Source of the DNA: Streptomyces lasiicapitis
Lineage (GTDB): Bacteria; Actinomycetota; Actinomycetes; Streptomycetales; Streptomycetaceae
Reading direction: 5' to 3'
Length of the DNA stretch: 64,000 nt
NCBI RefSeq assembly: GCF_014646335.1
Contig: NZ_BMNG01000001.1
Location: 186,001-250,000 of the forward strand
The stretch's first letter is position 1. Each line of letters begins with the position of its first letter. The notes under the pieces are model-generated. The model searched no databases, was not told the DNA's origin, and worked only from the letters and a program-made list of their open reading frames with translations. The translations under genes and the position numbers were made by a program. Of the stretch, positions 35,433-43,063 are shown in pieces.

Positions 35433-35846
35433 GTGTCCCAGATCGCAGGCGAGCCCGGGAATCAGGACTTCGTGGAGGTCCGCCTTCCGGCTGCGGGTGC
35501 CTACCTGTCGGTGCTGCGTACGGCCACGGCCGGCCTCGCGGCGCGCTTGGACTTCACCCTGGACGAGATCGAGGACCTCCGCATCGCTGTCGACGAGGCC
35601 TGCGCGATTCTGCTCCAGCAGGCCGTGCCCGGCTCCGTGCTCAGCTGCGTCTTCCGGCTCGTCGACGACTCCTTGGAGGTGACCGTCTCGGCACCGACCA
35701 CCGACGGCCGCGCGCCGGAACGTGACACCTTCGCCTGGACTGTCCTCTCGGCCCTCGCGGGCAAGGTCGACTCGACGGTCGCAGACGACAAAACCGTTTC
35801 GATCAGCCTCTACAAACAGCGCGGCGCGGGACCCGGGCCGGCGTGA
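35433..35846 (+). CDS. ushX: Anti-sigma factor, RsbW-like ATP-binding protein for SigH
   Basis: A 137-residue HATPase-fold protein of the RsbW/SpoIIAB type. Its family segments are VEVRLPAAGAYLSVLRTATAGL, DEIEDLRIAVDEACAILL (N-box region) and a C-terminal VDSTVADDKTVSISLYKQ. It would hold SigH inactive until released under stress. The gene is called ushX, rshA or prsH in S. coelicolor. The GTG at 35433 has GGAGG six bases away; a longer frame from 35361 covers the promoter region. Its stop overlaps the sigH GTG by 4 bp (GTGA). Confidence 0.87.
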   Translation: MSQIAGEPGNQDFVEVRLPAAGAYLSVLRTATAGLAARLDFTLDEIEDLRIAVDEACAILLQQAVPGSVLSCVFRLVDDSLEVTVSAPTTDGRAPERDTFAWTVLSALAGKVDSTVADDKTVSISLYKQRGAGPGPA

Positions 35847-37006
35847 GGAACGGGGACGGGCCCGTGCGGGACGAAGAGCGCGGAACACGTGGCACACACG
35901 GTCTGCCCGCCCGCGGCAGGGGCGGCACGCGTCCGGCCACGGGGCGCGGTCCGGTGGAGCCGGGGTCTGCCCCCGGAGGCATCCCCGAACAGCAGGCCAG
36001 GCCGCACCCGCAGGATCCGGAACAGCCGGGTGCGCCAGCGGTGGCCGACACGGAAGTGCCGGAGCAGGCAGAGCCGACCGCCGGGGACGGGATCGACGAG
36101 CCGTCCGGCCCGGGCGGGCGACAGGACCAAGTAGGCGCCGCACGCAGGGGGTCCCCCCGGGCGTCCAGCACTGGGGACAGGTCCCCGGAAGGGCGGCGGC
36201 TGGTGACGGGCGGGACGATGAGCGAGCACGAGCAGCACAGCCGGCACGATCCACAGGACCGCAGCGGCGCGCGAGCGAAGTTCATCGAGCTGCGCTCGCT
36301 GAAGGACGGCAGCCCCGAGTACGCGGAGCTGCGCAATCAGCTCGTCCGCATGCACCTGCCGCTCGTGGAGCATCTGGCCCGCCGTTTCCGCAACCGCGGC
36401 GAGCCGCTGGACGACCTGACCCAGGTCGCCACGATCGGCCTGATCAAGTCGGTGGACCGCTTCGACCCGGACCGCGGCGTGGAGTTCTCCACGTACGCGA
36501 CCCCGACGGTCGTCGGCGAGATCAAGCGGCACTTCCGCGACAAGGGCTGGGCGGTGCGCGTGCCGCGGCGCCTGCAGGAGCTGCGGCTCGCCCTGACGAC
36601 GGCGACGGCGGAGCTCTCGCAGCTGCACGGCCGCTCCCCGACCGTGCACGAGCTGGCGCAGAAACTGGCGATCTCCGAAGAGGAGGTCCTGGAGGGCCTG
36701 GAGTCGGCGAACGCCTACTCCACGCTGTCGCTCGACGTCCCGGACACCGACGACGAGTCACCGGCCGTGGCCGACACCCTCGGCGCCGAGGACGAGGCCC
36801 TGGAGGGCGTGGAGTACCGCGAATCCCTCAAGCCGCTCCTGGAGGACCTGCCGCCGCGCGAGAAGCGCATCCTGCTGCTGCGGTTCTTCGGGAACATGAC
36901 GCAGTCGCAGATCGCCCAGGAGGTCGGCATCTCCCAGATGCACGTCTCCCGGCTGCTCGCCCGCACGCTGGCGCAGCTGCGCGAGAAGCTCCTCGTGGAG
37001 GAGTGA
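35843..37006 (+). CDS. sigH: SigB/SigF-family stress sigma factor with long N-terminal extension
   Basis: A 387-residue sigma factor for osmotic/general stress and development. Regions 2-4 begin near residue 135: HLPLVEHLARRFRNRGEPLDDLTQVATIGLIKSVDRFDP (region 2), GWAVRVPRRLQELR and VHELAQKLAISEEE (region 3), and REKRILLLRFFGNMTQSQIAQEVGISQMHVSRLL (region 4 HTH). The first ~125 residues are disordered Arg/Gly/Pro/Glu sequence. An internal ATG at 36218 (MSEHEQHSRHD) would make a 262-residue form of normal family size. S. coelicolor SigH is also reported to exist in several sizes. It is translationally coupled to the anti-sigma gene, and a terminator follows. Confidence 0.92.
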   Translation: MRNGDGPVRDEERGTRGTHGLPARGRGGTRPATGRGPVEPGSAPGGIPEQQARPHPQDPEQPGAPAVADTEVPEQAEPTAGDGIDEPSGPGGRQDQVGAARRGSPRASSTGDRSPEGRRLVTGGTMSEHEQHSRHDPQDRSGARAKFIELRSLKDGSPEYAELRNQLVRMHLPLVEHLARRFRNRGEPLDDLTQVATIGLIKSVDRFDPDRGVEFSTYATPTVVGEIKRHFRDKGWAVRVPRRLQELRLALTTATAELSQLHGRSPTVHELAQKLAISEEEVLEGLESANAYSTLSLDVPDTDDESPAVADTLGAEDEALEGVEYRESLKPLLEDLPPREKRILLLRFFGNMTQSQIAQEVGISQMHVSRLLARTLAQLREKLLVEE

Positions 37007-37043
37007 GCGGCCTCCCGGACGGGAGGTACCTGACCGCACCAGG

Positions 37044-37070
37044 GGGCGGCGAGCCCAGCGCTCGCCGCCC
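37044..37070 (+). terminator. Terminator of the sigH operon
   Basis: GGGCGGCGAG (37044-37053) pairs exactly with CTCGCCGCCC (37061-37070) around a seven-base loop. TTCGTGC follows. Confidence 0.75.
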
Positions 37071-37126
37071 TTCGTGCTGCCGCTTGCCCTTCGTGCCGCT
37101 GCTTGCCGCTCGTGCTGCTACTTGCC
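37070..37126 (-). repeat. Three tandem 19-bp units overlapping a stop codon
   Basis: 37070-37088, 37089-37107 and 37108-37126 are consecutive 19-bp copies of (C/G)(T/C)TCGTGC(T/C)GC(C/T)(G/A)CTTGCC. The last one contains the TAG (minus strand, 37118-37120) of the membrane-protein gene. In the other copies the TAG is changed to CAG or CGG. Confidence 0.8.
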
Positions 37127-37570
37127 GCCTTCTTGTACGTTGCCCGCGCCGCCGATGCCGAGCGCCTCGGTGGTGGCGGGGTGGAGCAGGAGGACCAGCG
37201 TCGCGACCGCGACCGCGGCGAGCGCGATGCCTCCGGGGATCATCGCGCTGTCCGCCTGGAGGAGCTGCCAGGCCACGGGAAGCGCCATGATCTGCGTGAT
37301 GATCGCGGGGCCGCGGGCCCAGCGGCGCAGCTGGAGCAGACCGCGCGCGGCGAGCAGCGGCAGCAGCGCGAGGACGATCAGCGTGACGCCGCCGGTCGTC
37401 GCCTGCCGCGGGTTGTCGGGGTCGCCCGCGAGTCCCATCACGAGCATGTAGGCACCGCCGACGACGAGTGCCAGGCCCTCGAGCCCGGCGAGCGCCGCGG
37501 CGGCCGTGAGGCGCCCGGGGCGGGGTCCCGACGCGGGGGCTTCTGGGGTGGTCTTCGGCTCAGTGCTCAC
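37118..37570 (-). CDS. Small four-helix membrane protein
   Basis: A 150-residue integral membrane protein. After a polar N-terminus (STEPKTTPEAPASGPRPGR) come four hydrophobic helices (LEGLALVVGGAYMLVMGLA; VTLIVLALLPLLAARGLLQL; PAIITQIMALPVAWQLL; GIALAAVAVATLVLLLHP). It is a conserved Streptomyces neighbour of sigH with no known function. The GTG start at 37570 was chosen because upstream codons are unlike the family. The C-terminus (NVQEGGK) ends in a tandemly repeated stop-codon segment. Confidence 0.75.
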   Translation of the reverse strand: MSTEPKTTPEAPASGPRPGRLTAAAALAGLEGLALVVGGAYMLVMGLAGDPDNPRQATTGGVTLIVLALLPLLAARGLLQLRRWARGPAIITQIMALPVAWQLLQADSAMIPGGIALAAVAVATLVLLLHPATTEALGIGGAGNVQEGGK

Positions 37571-37718
37571 GCATCGAGGGTAGCCCCGGGCGTCCGGAGC
37601 CCGGCAGGTCGGTGCGGTCCGGGCGCGACCTCCGACGGGTACGGGTCGTGACCTCGGACGGGTACAGGTCGTGACCTCGGTCTGGGCGAGGTAAAGACCG
37701 CTAGGTAGTCTGCTGCGC

Positions 37719-38687
37719 ATGCGTGCACTTCTCGTGGTCAATCCGGCGGCTACTACCACCAGTGCGCGCACACGTGACGTACTGATCCACGCTCTCGCGA
37801 GCGAGATGAAGCTGGAAGCGGTCACCACGGAGTACCGCGGTCACGCGCGCGACCTCGGCCGGCAGGCCGCGGAGAGCGACGACATCGAGCTGGTCGTGGC
37901 CCTCGGCGGCGACGGCACCGTCAACGAAGTCGTCAACGGTCTGCTGCACAACGGGCCCTCTCCGGAGAACCTGCCCCGCCTCGCCGTCGTCCCCGGGGGA
38001 TCGACGAATGTCTTCGCGCGCGCCCTGGGGCTGCCGAATGACGCCGTGGAGGCGACCGGCGCCCTTCTGGACGCGTTGCGTGAGGGAAGCGGACGCACAG
38101 TGAGCCTCGGCCAGGTCTCGGGCACACCGGGGACCGAGGACGAGGCGGTGCCCGCGCGCTGGTTCACCTTCGCCGCCGGGCTCGGTTTCGACGCGGGTGT
38201 GGTCGGCAGGGTCGAACAGCACAGGGAGCGCGGCAAGCGCTCGACGCACGCTCTTTATGTGCGCCAGGTGGTACGCCAGTTCCTCGGCGAGGGCGACCGC
38301 CGGCACGGCTCGATCACGCTGGAGCGGGACGGCGAAGACCCGGTGACGGACCTCGTGATGTCCATAGTGTGCAACACCTCCCCCTGGTCCTACCTGGGCA
38401 ATCGTCCTCTGTACGCGTCTCCGAAGGCGTCCTTCGAGACGGGTCTCGACGTGCTCGGGCTCAAGCGTCTGTCGACCGCTTCGGTGGCCCGTTACGGCAC
38501 CCAATTGCTGCGGTCGACGCCCGAGCGCGGACCCCACGGAAAGAACGCCGTCTCGCTGCACGACCTGACGGACTTCACCTTGCATTCCAAGGTGCCCCTG
38601 CCCCTCCAGATGGATGGTGACCACCTGGGGCTGCGGACGAGCGTGACGTTCACAGGCGTACGCCGTGCACTGCGTGTGATTGTGTGA
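37719..38687 (+). CDS. Diacylglycerol/lipid kinase family protein
   Basis: A 322-residue DAGK_cat-fold enzyme. It has NPAATTTSARTRDVL at the N-terminus, the nucleotide-binding GGDGTVNEVVNGL (catalytic Asp/Gly), VVPGGSTNVFARALGLP, and C-terminal LPLQMDGDHLG, all typical of bacterial lipid kinases (YegS/DgkB type). It would phosphorylate diacylglycerol or a related lipid at the membrane face. The ATG lies about 10 bp after a TAGTCT -10-like element, so the mRNA may be leaderless. It is upstream of wblE in the conserved order. Confidence 0.88.
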   Translation: MRALLVVNPAATTTSARTRDVLIHALASEMKLEAVTTEYRGHARDLGRQAAESDDIELVVALGGDGTVNEVVNGLLHNGPSPENLPRLAVVPGGSTNVFARALGLPNDAVEATGALLDALREGSGRTVSLGQVSGTPGTEDEAVPARWFTFAAGLGFDAGVVGRVEQHRERGKRSTHALYVRQVVRQFLGEGDRRHGSITLERDGEDPVTDLVMSIVCNTSPWSYLGNRPLYASPKASFETGLDVLGLKRLSTASVARYGTQLLRSTPERGPHGKNAVSLHDLTDFTLHSKVPLPLQMDGDHLGLRTSVTFTGVRRALRVIV

Positions 38688-39004
38688 GTGGAAGGGCCTA
38701 AAGTCCTTTCACTCGAACGTTTAGCCCAGGGTCCACCCCATGGAAGTACGGCTGTGACTCAGTCGACACCGAGGAATCAAAAAAAACTTTCCGGAAGGGG
38801 TTGTATCCGCCGCCGAGGTTTGCGAATCTCTACATGGCGATCGGGACGGCCCGCAACATCGGCCTCTACAGGTAGCCAGAACCCCTCCTCATCACAAGGT
38901 CCACACCAGGCAACTGGGAGTCGGCCCTTCCCGCGCGGGGGGATTCGTGAAAGCGTTCACATTCACAAGCAATCTTCATGTAAGACCAAGGAGAGGTAGC
39001 AGCC
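38688..39004 (+). other. Intergenic region upstream of wblE
   Basis: About 315 bp without a supported gene. It starts with an imperfect hairpin (GGGCCTAAAG near 38694 with CGTTTAGCCC near 38718) that may terminate the kinase gene. A run of eight A residues lies at about 38779-38786, and AT-rich promoter-like sequence occurs near 38820-38835 and 38950-38990. The long leader suggests post-transcriptional control of wblE, but no known RNA motif was recognised. Confidence 0.45.
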
Positions 39005-39262
39005 ATGGACTGGCGTCACAACGCCGTTTGCCGCGAGGAAGACCCCGAGCTCTTCTTCCCCATCGGCAACACCGGTCCTGCGCTGCTGCAGATCGAGGAA
39101 GCCAAGGCCGTCTGCCGTCGCTGCCCCGTCATGGAGCAGTGCCTGCAGTGGGCGCTCGAGTCCGGCCAGGACTCCGGCGTCTGGGGTGGCCTCAGCGAGG
39201 ACGAGCGCCGCGCGATGAAGCGCCGCGCCGCCCGCAACCGGGCGCGCCAGGCCAGCGCCTGA
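39005..39262 (+). CDS. wblE: WhiB-like iron-sulfur regulator WblE (WhiB1 class)
   Basis: An 85-residue [4Fe-4S] Wbl protein. The four cysteines are in NAVCREE, EAKAVCRRCPVMEQC (CxxCxxxxxC), followed by the turn GVWGGLSEDERRAMKRR and a basic DNA-contact tail. The sequence and lack of extensions match WhiB1/WblE, an essential NO-sensitive regulator that binds the primary sigma factor. The ATG has GAGAGG upstream. It is followed by a gap and the terminator shared with the opposing kinase. Confidence 0.95.
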   Translation: MDWRHNAVCREEDPELFFPIGNTGPALLQIEEAKAVCRRCPVMEQCLQWALESGQDSGVWGGLSEDERRAMKRRAARNRARQASA

Positions 39263-39402
39263 CGCCCACGCCCCTTTACGAGCCCGAGCCCGGCGGCGCG
39301 TGTGCCTGACGGCATTACTCCGTAGACAGCGCGTACGCAACACCCCCGCCCCCGAGCCGCAGCCGCGCAGTACCCCCCGATGCGCAACGCAACGTGAGCA
39401 GG

Positions 39403-39431
39403 AAGCCCCGGACCGACATGGTCCGGGGCTT
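39403..39431. terminator. Bidirectional terminator between wblE and the kinase gene
   Basis: AAGCCCCGGACC (39403-39414) pairs perfectly with GGTCCGGGGCTT (39420-39431) around GACAT. It lies between the convergent genes. Confidence 0.82.
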
Positions 39432-39434
39432 CTT

Positions 39435-39487
39435 GCTGCGCTTGAGGTGATCCTGTTGTGCGCTGCGCTTGGATGATCCCGCCGTGC
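39435..39487 (-). repeat. Two ~26-bp imperfect tandem copies beyond the kinase stop
   Basis: GCTGCGCTTGAGGTGATCCT (39435 on) and GCTGCGCTTGGATGATCCC (39462 on) begin consecutive 27- and 26-bp units just downstream of the minus-strand kinase stop at 39497. Confidence 0.65.
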
Positions 39488-39496
39488 CCGGGATCG

Positions 39497-40972
39497 CTAC
39501 TTGTCGCCGCGCACCGGGATGTCGAGGACGACGCGCGTCCCCCGCTCCGGCGCCCTGACCATGTCGAACGTGCCGCCCAGCTCGCCCTCGACGAGGGTGC
39601 GTACGATCTGCAGGCCCAGGTTGCCCGAGCGATGCGGGTCGAAGTCGGCGGGCAGACCGACGCCGTCGTCCTGGACGGTGATCAGGAGCCGGGAGTCCTT
39701 GGCGGTGCCGGTGCGCGCGGCGGAGACCTCGACGTTGCCCGTGTCGCCCTGCGCGAAGCCGTGCTCCAGGGCGTTCTGAAGGATCTCCGTGAGGACCATC
39801 GACAGCGGCGTCGCGACCTCCGCATCGAGAATGCCGAAGCGGCCAGTGCGCCGGCCCGCCACCGTACCGGGCGAGATCTCCGCGACCATGGCGAGGACGC
39901 GGTCGGCGATCTCGTCGAACTCCACGCGCTCGTCCAGGTTCTGGGAGAGCGTCTCGTGGACGATGGCGATGGAGCCCACGCGGCGCACCGCCTCCTCCAG
40001 TGCCTCGCGGCCGGAGACGGAGTCGATGCGGCGCGCCTGGAGCCGCAGCAGCGCCGCGACCGTCTGGAGGTTGTTCTTCACCCGGTGGTGGATCTCCCGG
40101 ATGGTGGCGTCCTTGGTGATCAACTCCCGCTCACGGCGGCGCAGTTCCGTGACGTCGCGCAACAGGACGAGCGAACCGATGCGCGGGCCCTTGGGTTTGA
40201 GCGGGATGGCGCGCAACTGGATCACGCCGTCTCCGCCCTCGATCTCGAACTCGCGGGGTGCCCAGCCGCTCGCGAGCTTGGTCAACGCCTCGTCCACCGG
40301 CCCACGGGACGGGGCCAGTTCGGCGGTGGCCTTGCCCAGGTGGTGCCCCACGAGGTCGGCGGCGAGTCCGAGGCGGTGGTACGCGGACAGGGCGTTCGGC
40401 GACGCGTACTGGACGACGCCGTCCGCGTCCAGACGCAGCAGGCCGTCGCCCACGCGCGGGGACGCGTCCATGTCCACCTGCTGTCCCTCGAAGGGGAACG
40501 AGCCCGCGGCGATCATCTGCGCCAGGTCGGACGCCGACTGCAGATAGGTGAGTTCGAGGCGCGAAGGGGTGCGCACCGTCAGGAGATTGGTGTTGCGGGC
40601 GATGACTCCGAGGACGCGGCCCTCCCTGCGTACGGGGATGGACTCGACGCGTACCGGGACCTCCTCGCGCCACTCCGGGTCGCCCTCGCGCACGATGCGT
40701 CCCTCGTCGAGGGCGGCGTCGAGCAGCGGACGGCGGCCGCGCGGGACGAGGTGTCCGACCATGTCGTCCTGGTAGGAGGTCGGCCCTGTGTTGGGCCGCA
40801 TCTGCGCGACGGAGACGTAGCGCGTGCCGTCGCGCGTGGGCACCCACAGCACGAGGTCGGCGAAGGAGAGGTCGGAGAGGAGCTGCCACTCCGAGACCAG
40901 CAGATGCAGCCACTCGAGGTCGGAGTCGCCGAGGGCGGTGTGCTGGCGTACGAGGTCGTTCATGGAGGGCAC
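39497..40972 (-). CDS. PdtaS-like cytosolic sensor histidine kinase
   Basis: A 491-residue soluble kinase of the HWE/HisKA_2 type. An N-terminal GAF-like domain begins NDLVRQHTALGDSDLEWLHL and contains LSFADLVLWVP and QMRPNTGPTSYQDD. A PAS domain follows (about residues 170-270, DADGVVQYASPNALSAYHRL). The HisKA_2 H-box is REIHHRVKNNLQTVAALLRL, with ATPase motifs ILQNALEHGF and QDDGVGLP. It aligns end to end with mycobacterial PdtaS, so the GTG at 40972 is used. The ANTAR-type RNA-binding partner PdtaR is not in this window. Confidence 0.92.
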   Translation of the reverse strand: MPSMNDLVRQHTALGDSDLEWLHLLVSEWQLLSDLSFADLVLWVPTRDGTRYVSVAQMRPNTGPTSYQDDMVGHLVPRGRRPLLDAALDEGRIVREGDPEWREEVPVRVESIPVRREGRVLGVIARNTNLLTVRTPSRLELTYLQSASDLAQMIAAGSFPFEGQQVDMDASPRVGDGLLRLDADGVVQYASPNALSAYHRLGLAADLVGHHLGKATAELAPSRGPVDEALTKLASGWAPREFEIEGGDGVIQLRAIPLKPKGPRIGSLVLLRDVTELRRRERELITKDATIREIHHRVKNNLQTVAALLRLQARRIDSVSGREALEEAVRRVGSIAIVHETLSQNLDERVEFDEIADRVLAMVAEISPGTVAGRRTGRFGILDAEVATPLSMVLTEILQNALEHGFAQGDTGNVEVSAARTGTAKDSRLLITVQDDGVGLPADFDPHRSGNLGLQIVRTLVEGELGGTFDMVRAPERGTRVVLDIPVRGDK

Positions 40973-41331
40973 GTGTGCGAGCGTACCTGGCGCTCTTTCC
41001 GACGGGCGGCGGCGCTCGTCCCGACGGGCCGCGGCGCCGGGGCGGGACCCTCAACCCGGCCCCAACACCGCAGCCCTTCAGGTGCGTCGGCAGCCAGAAT
41101 GTGCGGTACCGGCCGCCGACTCCGGGAAGGTCCGACGCGGTCAGGGCAGAGAGCGCCGGCTCCTCGGTCCGCTCTCCTGTGCGGGAAGAGCGGGGCTTTA
41201 CTCCCGCATTGTGGACTAGACCATTCTCCTATGTCTATGCGCGGAGCGCGGTTTGTTGTCGGATCTTCCTCCAGTGCCGGCCCGCCCCCTGGACGGCCGC
41301 CCTCTTCCGCCGACGCGGGGGCCGGGACGGC
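40973..41331. other. Intergenic region between tetR and the kinase gene
   Basis: About 360 bp with no supported gene. The only AT-richer part is at 41195-41240 (TTTACTCCCGCATTGTGGACTAG and on), the likely upstream promoter part for the minus-strand kinase. The tail toward 41331 is GC-rich without repeats. Confidence 0.4.
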
Positions 41332-41964
41332 TCATCCGGAGACCCGAGCGGCGCGGCCCGCGCCCGCTGCCGCCTCCGGCCAGGCCCGCATCGCGAGGCC
41401 GACGACGGCTTCCAGGTCCTCTCTGGTGGCGCCGTCGCGGGACTGCTGGGACATGCCCTGGAAGACGGCGCCGACATAGCGGGCGAGGTCCGTGGCGTCC
41501 GTGCCGTCGAGCACCTCCCCCGCGTCGATGCCCTGCTGGATCCGGGACGCGAAGGTCGCGATGTTCGCATTGCGCTGCTTGCGCAGGGTCTGTTCGATCT
41601 CCGGGGTGGTGCAGTTGGTCGCCGCGTGGATGACCATGCAGCCGTGCGGGTGGCCCGGCTCGGTGAAGACGGCGGCCGCCTCCCGCAGGATGCGCTCCAT
41701 CGCGGCCCGCGCCGTCGGCTCTTCGACGAGTGCCTGGCCGCCGAAGGCTCCGTACGAGCCCGCGTAGCGCACCAGGACCTCCTCGAACAGCGTCCGCTTG
41801 TCGCCGAAGGCCGCGTAAAGGCTCGGGGCGCCGATGCCCATCTCGCGGGTGAGGTCGGAGACGGTCGTCGCCTCGTACCCGTGCTCCCAGAACTGGCGCA
41901 GGGCCTTTTCCAGGGCCGTCTCGCGGTCGAAGGAGCGCGGGCGGCCTCGCTGTTTCGTCGCCAT
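41332..41964 (-). CDS. TetR-family regulator (AcrR-like)
   Basis: A 210-residue repressor. HTH: RGRPRSFDRETALEKALRQF, then ATTVSDLTREMGIGAPSLYAAFGDK. The C-terminal domain resembles TetR_C of SDR-linked regulators (HPHGCMVIHAATNCTTPE). It is divergent from the SDR gene with two TAGCG-N2-CGCTA palindromes in the 95-bp gap. It probably represses both and is induced by a small, perhaps electrophilic, compound. Confidence 0.88.
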   Translation of the reverse strand: MATKQRGRPRSFDRETALEKALRQFWEHGYEATTVSDLTREMGIGAPSLYAAFGDKRTLFEEVLVRYAGSYGAFGGQALVEEPTARAAMERILREAAAVFTEPGHPHGCMVIHAATNCTTPEIEQTLRKQRNANIATFASRIQQGIDAGEVLDGTDATDLARYVGAVFQGMSQQSRDGATREDLEAVVGLAMRAWPEAAAGAGRAARVSG

Positions 41965-41976
41965 GGGGAAATTCTA

Positions 41977-42035
41977 TAGCGGGCGCTAGAAAAGCGGGGC
42001 GCGATGGGGTACGGTTTTTTGTGTAGCGACCGCTA
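41977..42035. promoter_or_regulatory. Paired TAGCG-N2-CGCTA operators
   Basis: TAGCGGGCGCTA (41977-41988) and TAGCGACCGCTA (42024-42035), each followed by GA, have centres 47 bp apart between the divergent tetR and SDR genes. AGCG(N)CGCT-type sites fit TetR binding. Confidence 0.75.
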
Positions 42036-42059
42036 GAGAAAGTTGGGGGGCGCCTGATC

Positions 42060-42884
42060 ATGGGTGCGCTGACGGAGAAGACGGCCGAGCAGACGACGGA
42101 CGCGGCCTTGCGGGCCGGGGCGTCGGGAGGGCGGCTGGACGGCAGGACCGCGCTGGTCACGGGCGGCAGCCGGGGCATCGGACGGGGTATCGCCGAGCGG
42201 CTGGGACGGGACGGCGCGCGGGTCGGCGTGCATTACGGCAGCAATGAGGCGGCCGCGAAGGAGACGGTGGCGGCGATCGAGCGGGCGGGCGGCTCCGCGT
42301 TCGCGATCGGCGCCGAGTTGGGCGTGCCGGGTGACGCGGCGGCGCTGTGGGAGGCGTTCGACGCGCACGCGGACGGCCTGGACATCCTGGTGAACAACGC
42401 CGGGATCGGTACGTCGCGCCCGTTCGCGGACGCGGAAGAGTCGGAGTTCGACCGGCTGTTCGCGGTGAACACCAAGGCGCCGTTCTTCATCGCCCGCCTC
42501 GGCGCGGAGCGGATGCGGGACGGCGGGCGCATCATCAACATCTCGTCGGGCCTCGCCCGCGCCGCCGTCATGCCGGAGATCCTGACGTATGCCATGACCA
42601 AGGGCGCCCTGGACGTCTTCACCCAGAACCTGTCGAAGGTGCTCGGCCCTCGCGGCATCACGGTCAACTCGGTGGCACCGGGCATCGTGGACACGGACGT
42701 CAACGCCGCCTGGCTGCGCGGCGAGGAGAACAAGGAAGCGTGGGCGGGCGCGGCGGCGATATCGGCCCTCGGCAGGGTCGGGACGCCACAGGACATAGCC
42801 GACGCGGTGGCGTTCCTCGCCTCGGAGGACGGGCGATGGGTGACGGGGCACTGGCTCGACGCGACGGGGGGTTCGCTGAGCTGA
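42060..42884 (+). CDS. SDR-family NAD(P)-dependent oxidoreductase
   Basis: A 274-residue short-chain dehydrogenase. The nucleotide loop is ALVTGGSRGIGRGIAERL (TGxxxGxG), NNAGIG is the structural motif, and the catalytic Ser-Tyr-Lys is in INISSGLARA ... LTYAMTKGALDVFTQNL. GSLS ends the fold. A polar ~25-residue N-terminal extension is present. The gene is divergent from tetR and probably its main target. The substrate is unknown. Confidence 0.9.
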   Translation: MGALTEKTAEQTTDAALRAGASGGRLDGRTALVTGGSRGIGRGIAERLGRDGARVGVHYGSNEAAAKETVAAIERAGGSAFAIGAELGVPGDAAALWEAFDAHADGLDILVNNAGIGTSRPFADAEESEFDRLFAVNTKAPFFIARLGAERMRDGGRIINISSGLARAAVMPEILTYAMTKGALDVFTQNLSKVLGPRGITVNSVAPGIVDTDVNAAWLRGEENKEAWAGAAAISALGRVGTPQDIADAVAFLASEDGRWVTGHWLDATGGSLS

Positions 42885-42896
42885 GGGGGCGCCGCC

Positions 42897-43010
42897 CCGG
42901 GTCGGCGAGTGGGCCGGCCTGGGCCCGGGGGCCGGTGCGCGGGCCCGGCCGGGGCTGCGAGTGGGCCCGGCCGGGCCCGGGGCCGCGTGGGGCCACGCGG
43001 GGCGGCTCAC
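42897..43010. repeat. Low-complexity GGGCCCGGCC-rich tract
   Basis: GGGCC, GGCCGG and GGGCCCGGCC units repeat irregularly (for example GGCCCGGCCGGGGC and GGGCCCGGCCGGGCCC). It lies between the SDR and SIS genes, with no coding potential. Confidence 0.6.
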
Positions 43011-43063
43011 GTCGCTCCCGTCACCACGCGTTCCGTCCCCTCATCTCCGTACCGTCATCTCCC

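Noticed and set aside
38772..38805. SigR-like promoter (GGAAT...GTT) upstream of wblE
   Set aside because: The spacer is 22 bases, longer than the usual 16-19, so I did not call it.
40131..41054. 307-codon minus frame next to the PdtaS-like kinase
   Set aside because: Same strand, different frame within the kinase gene; composition is Arg/Pro/Gly low complexity.
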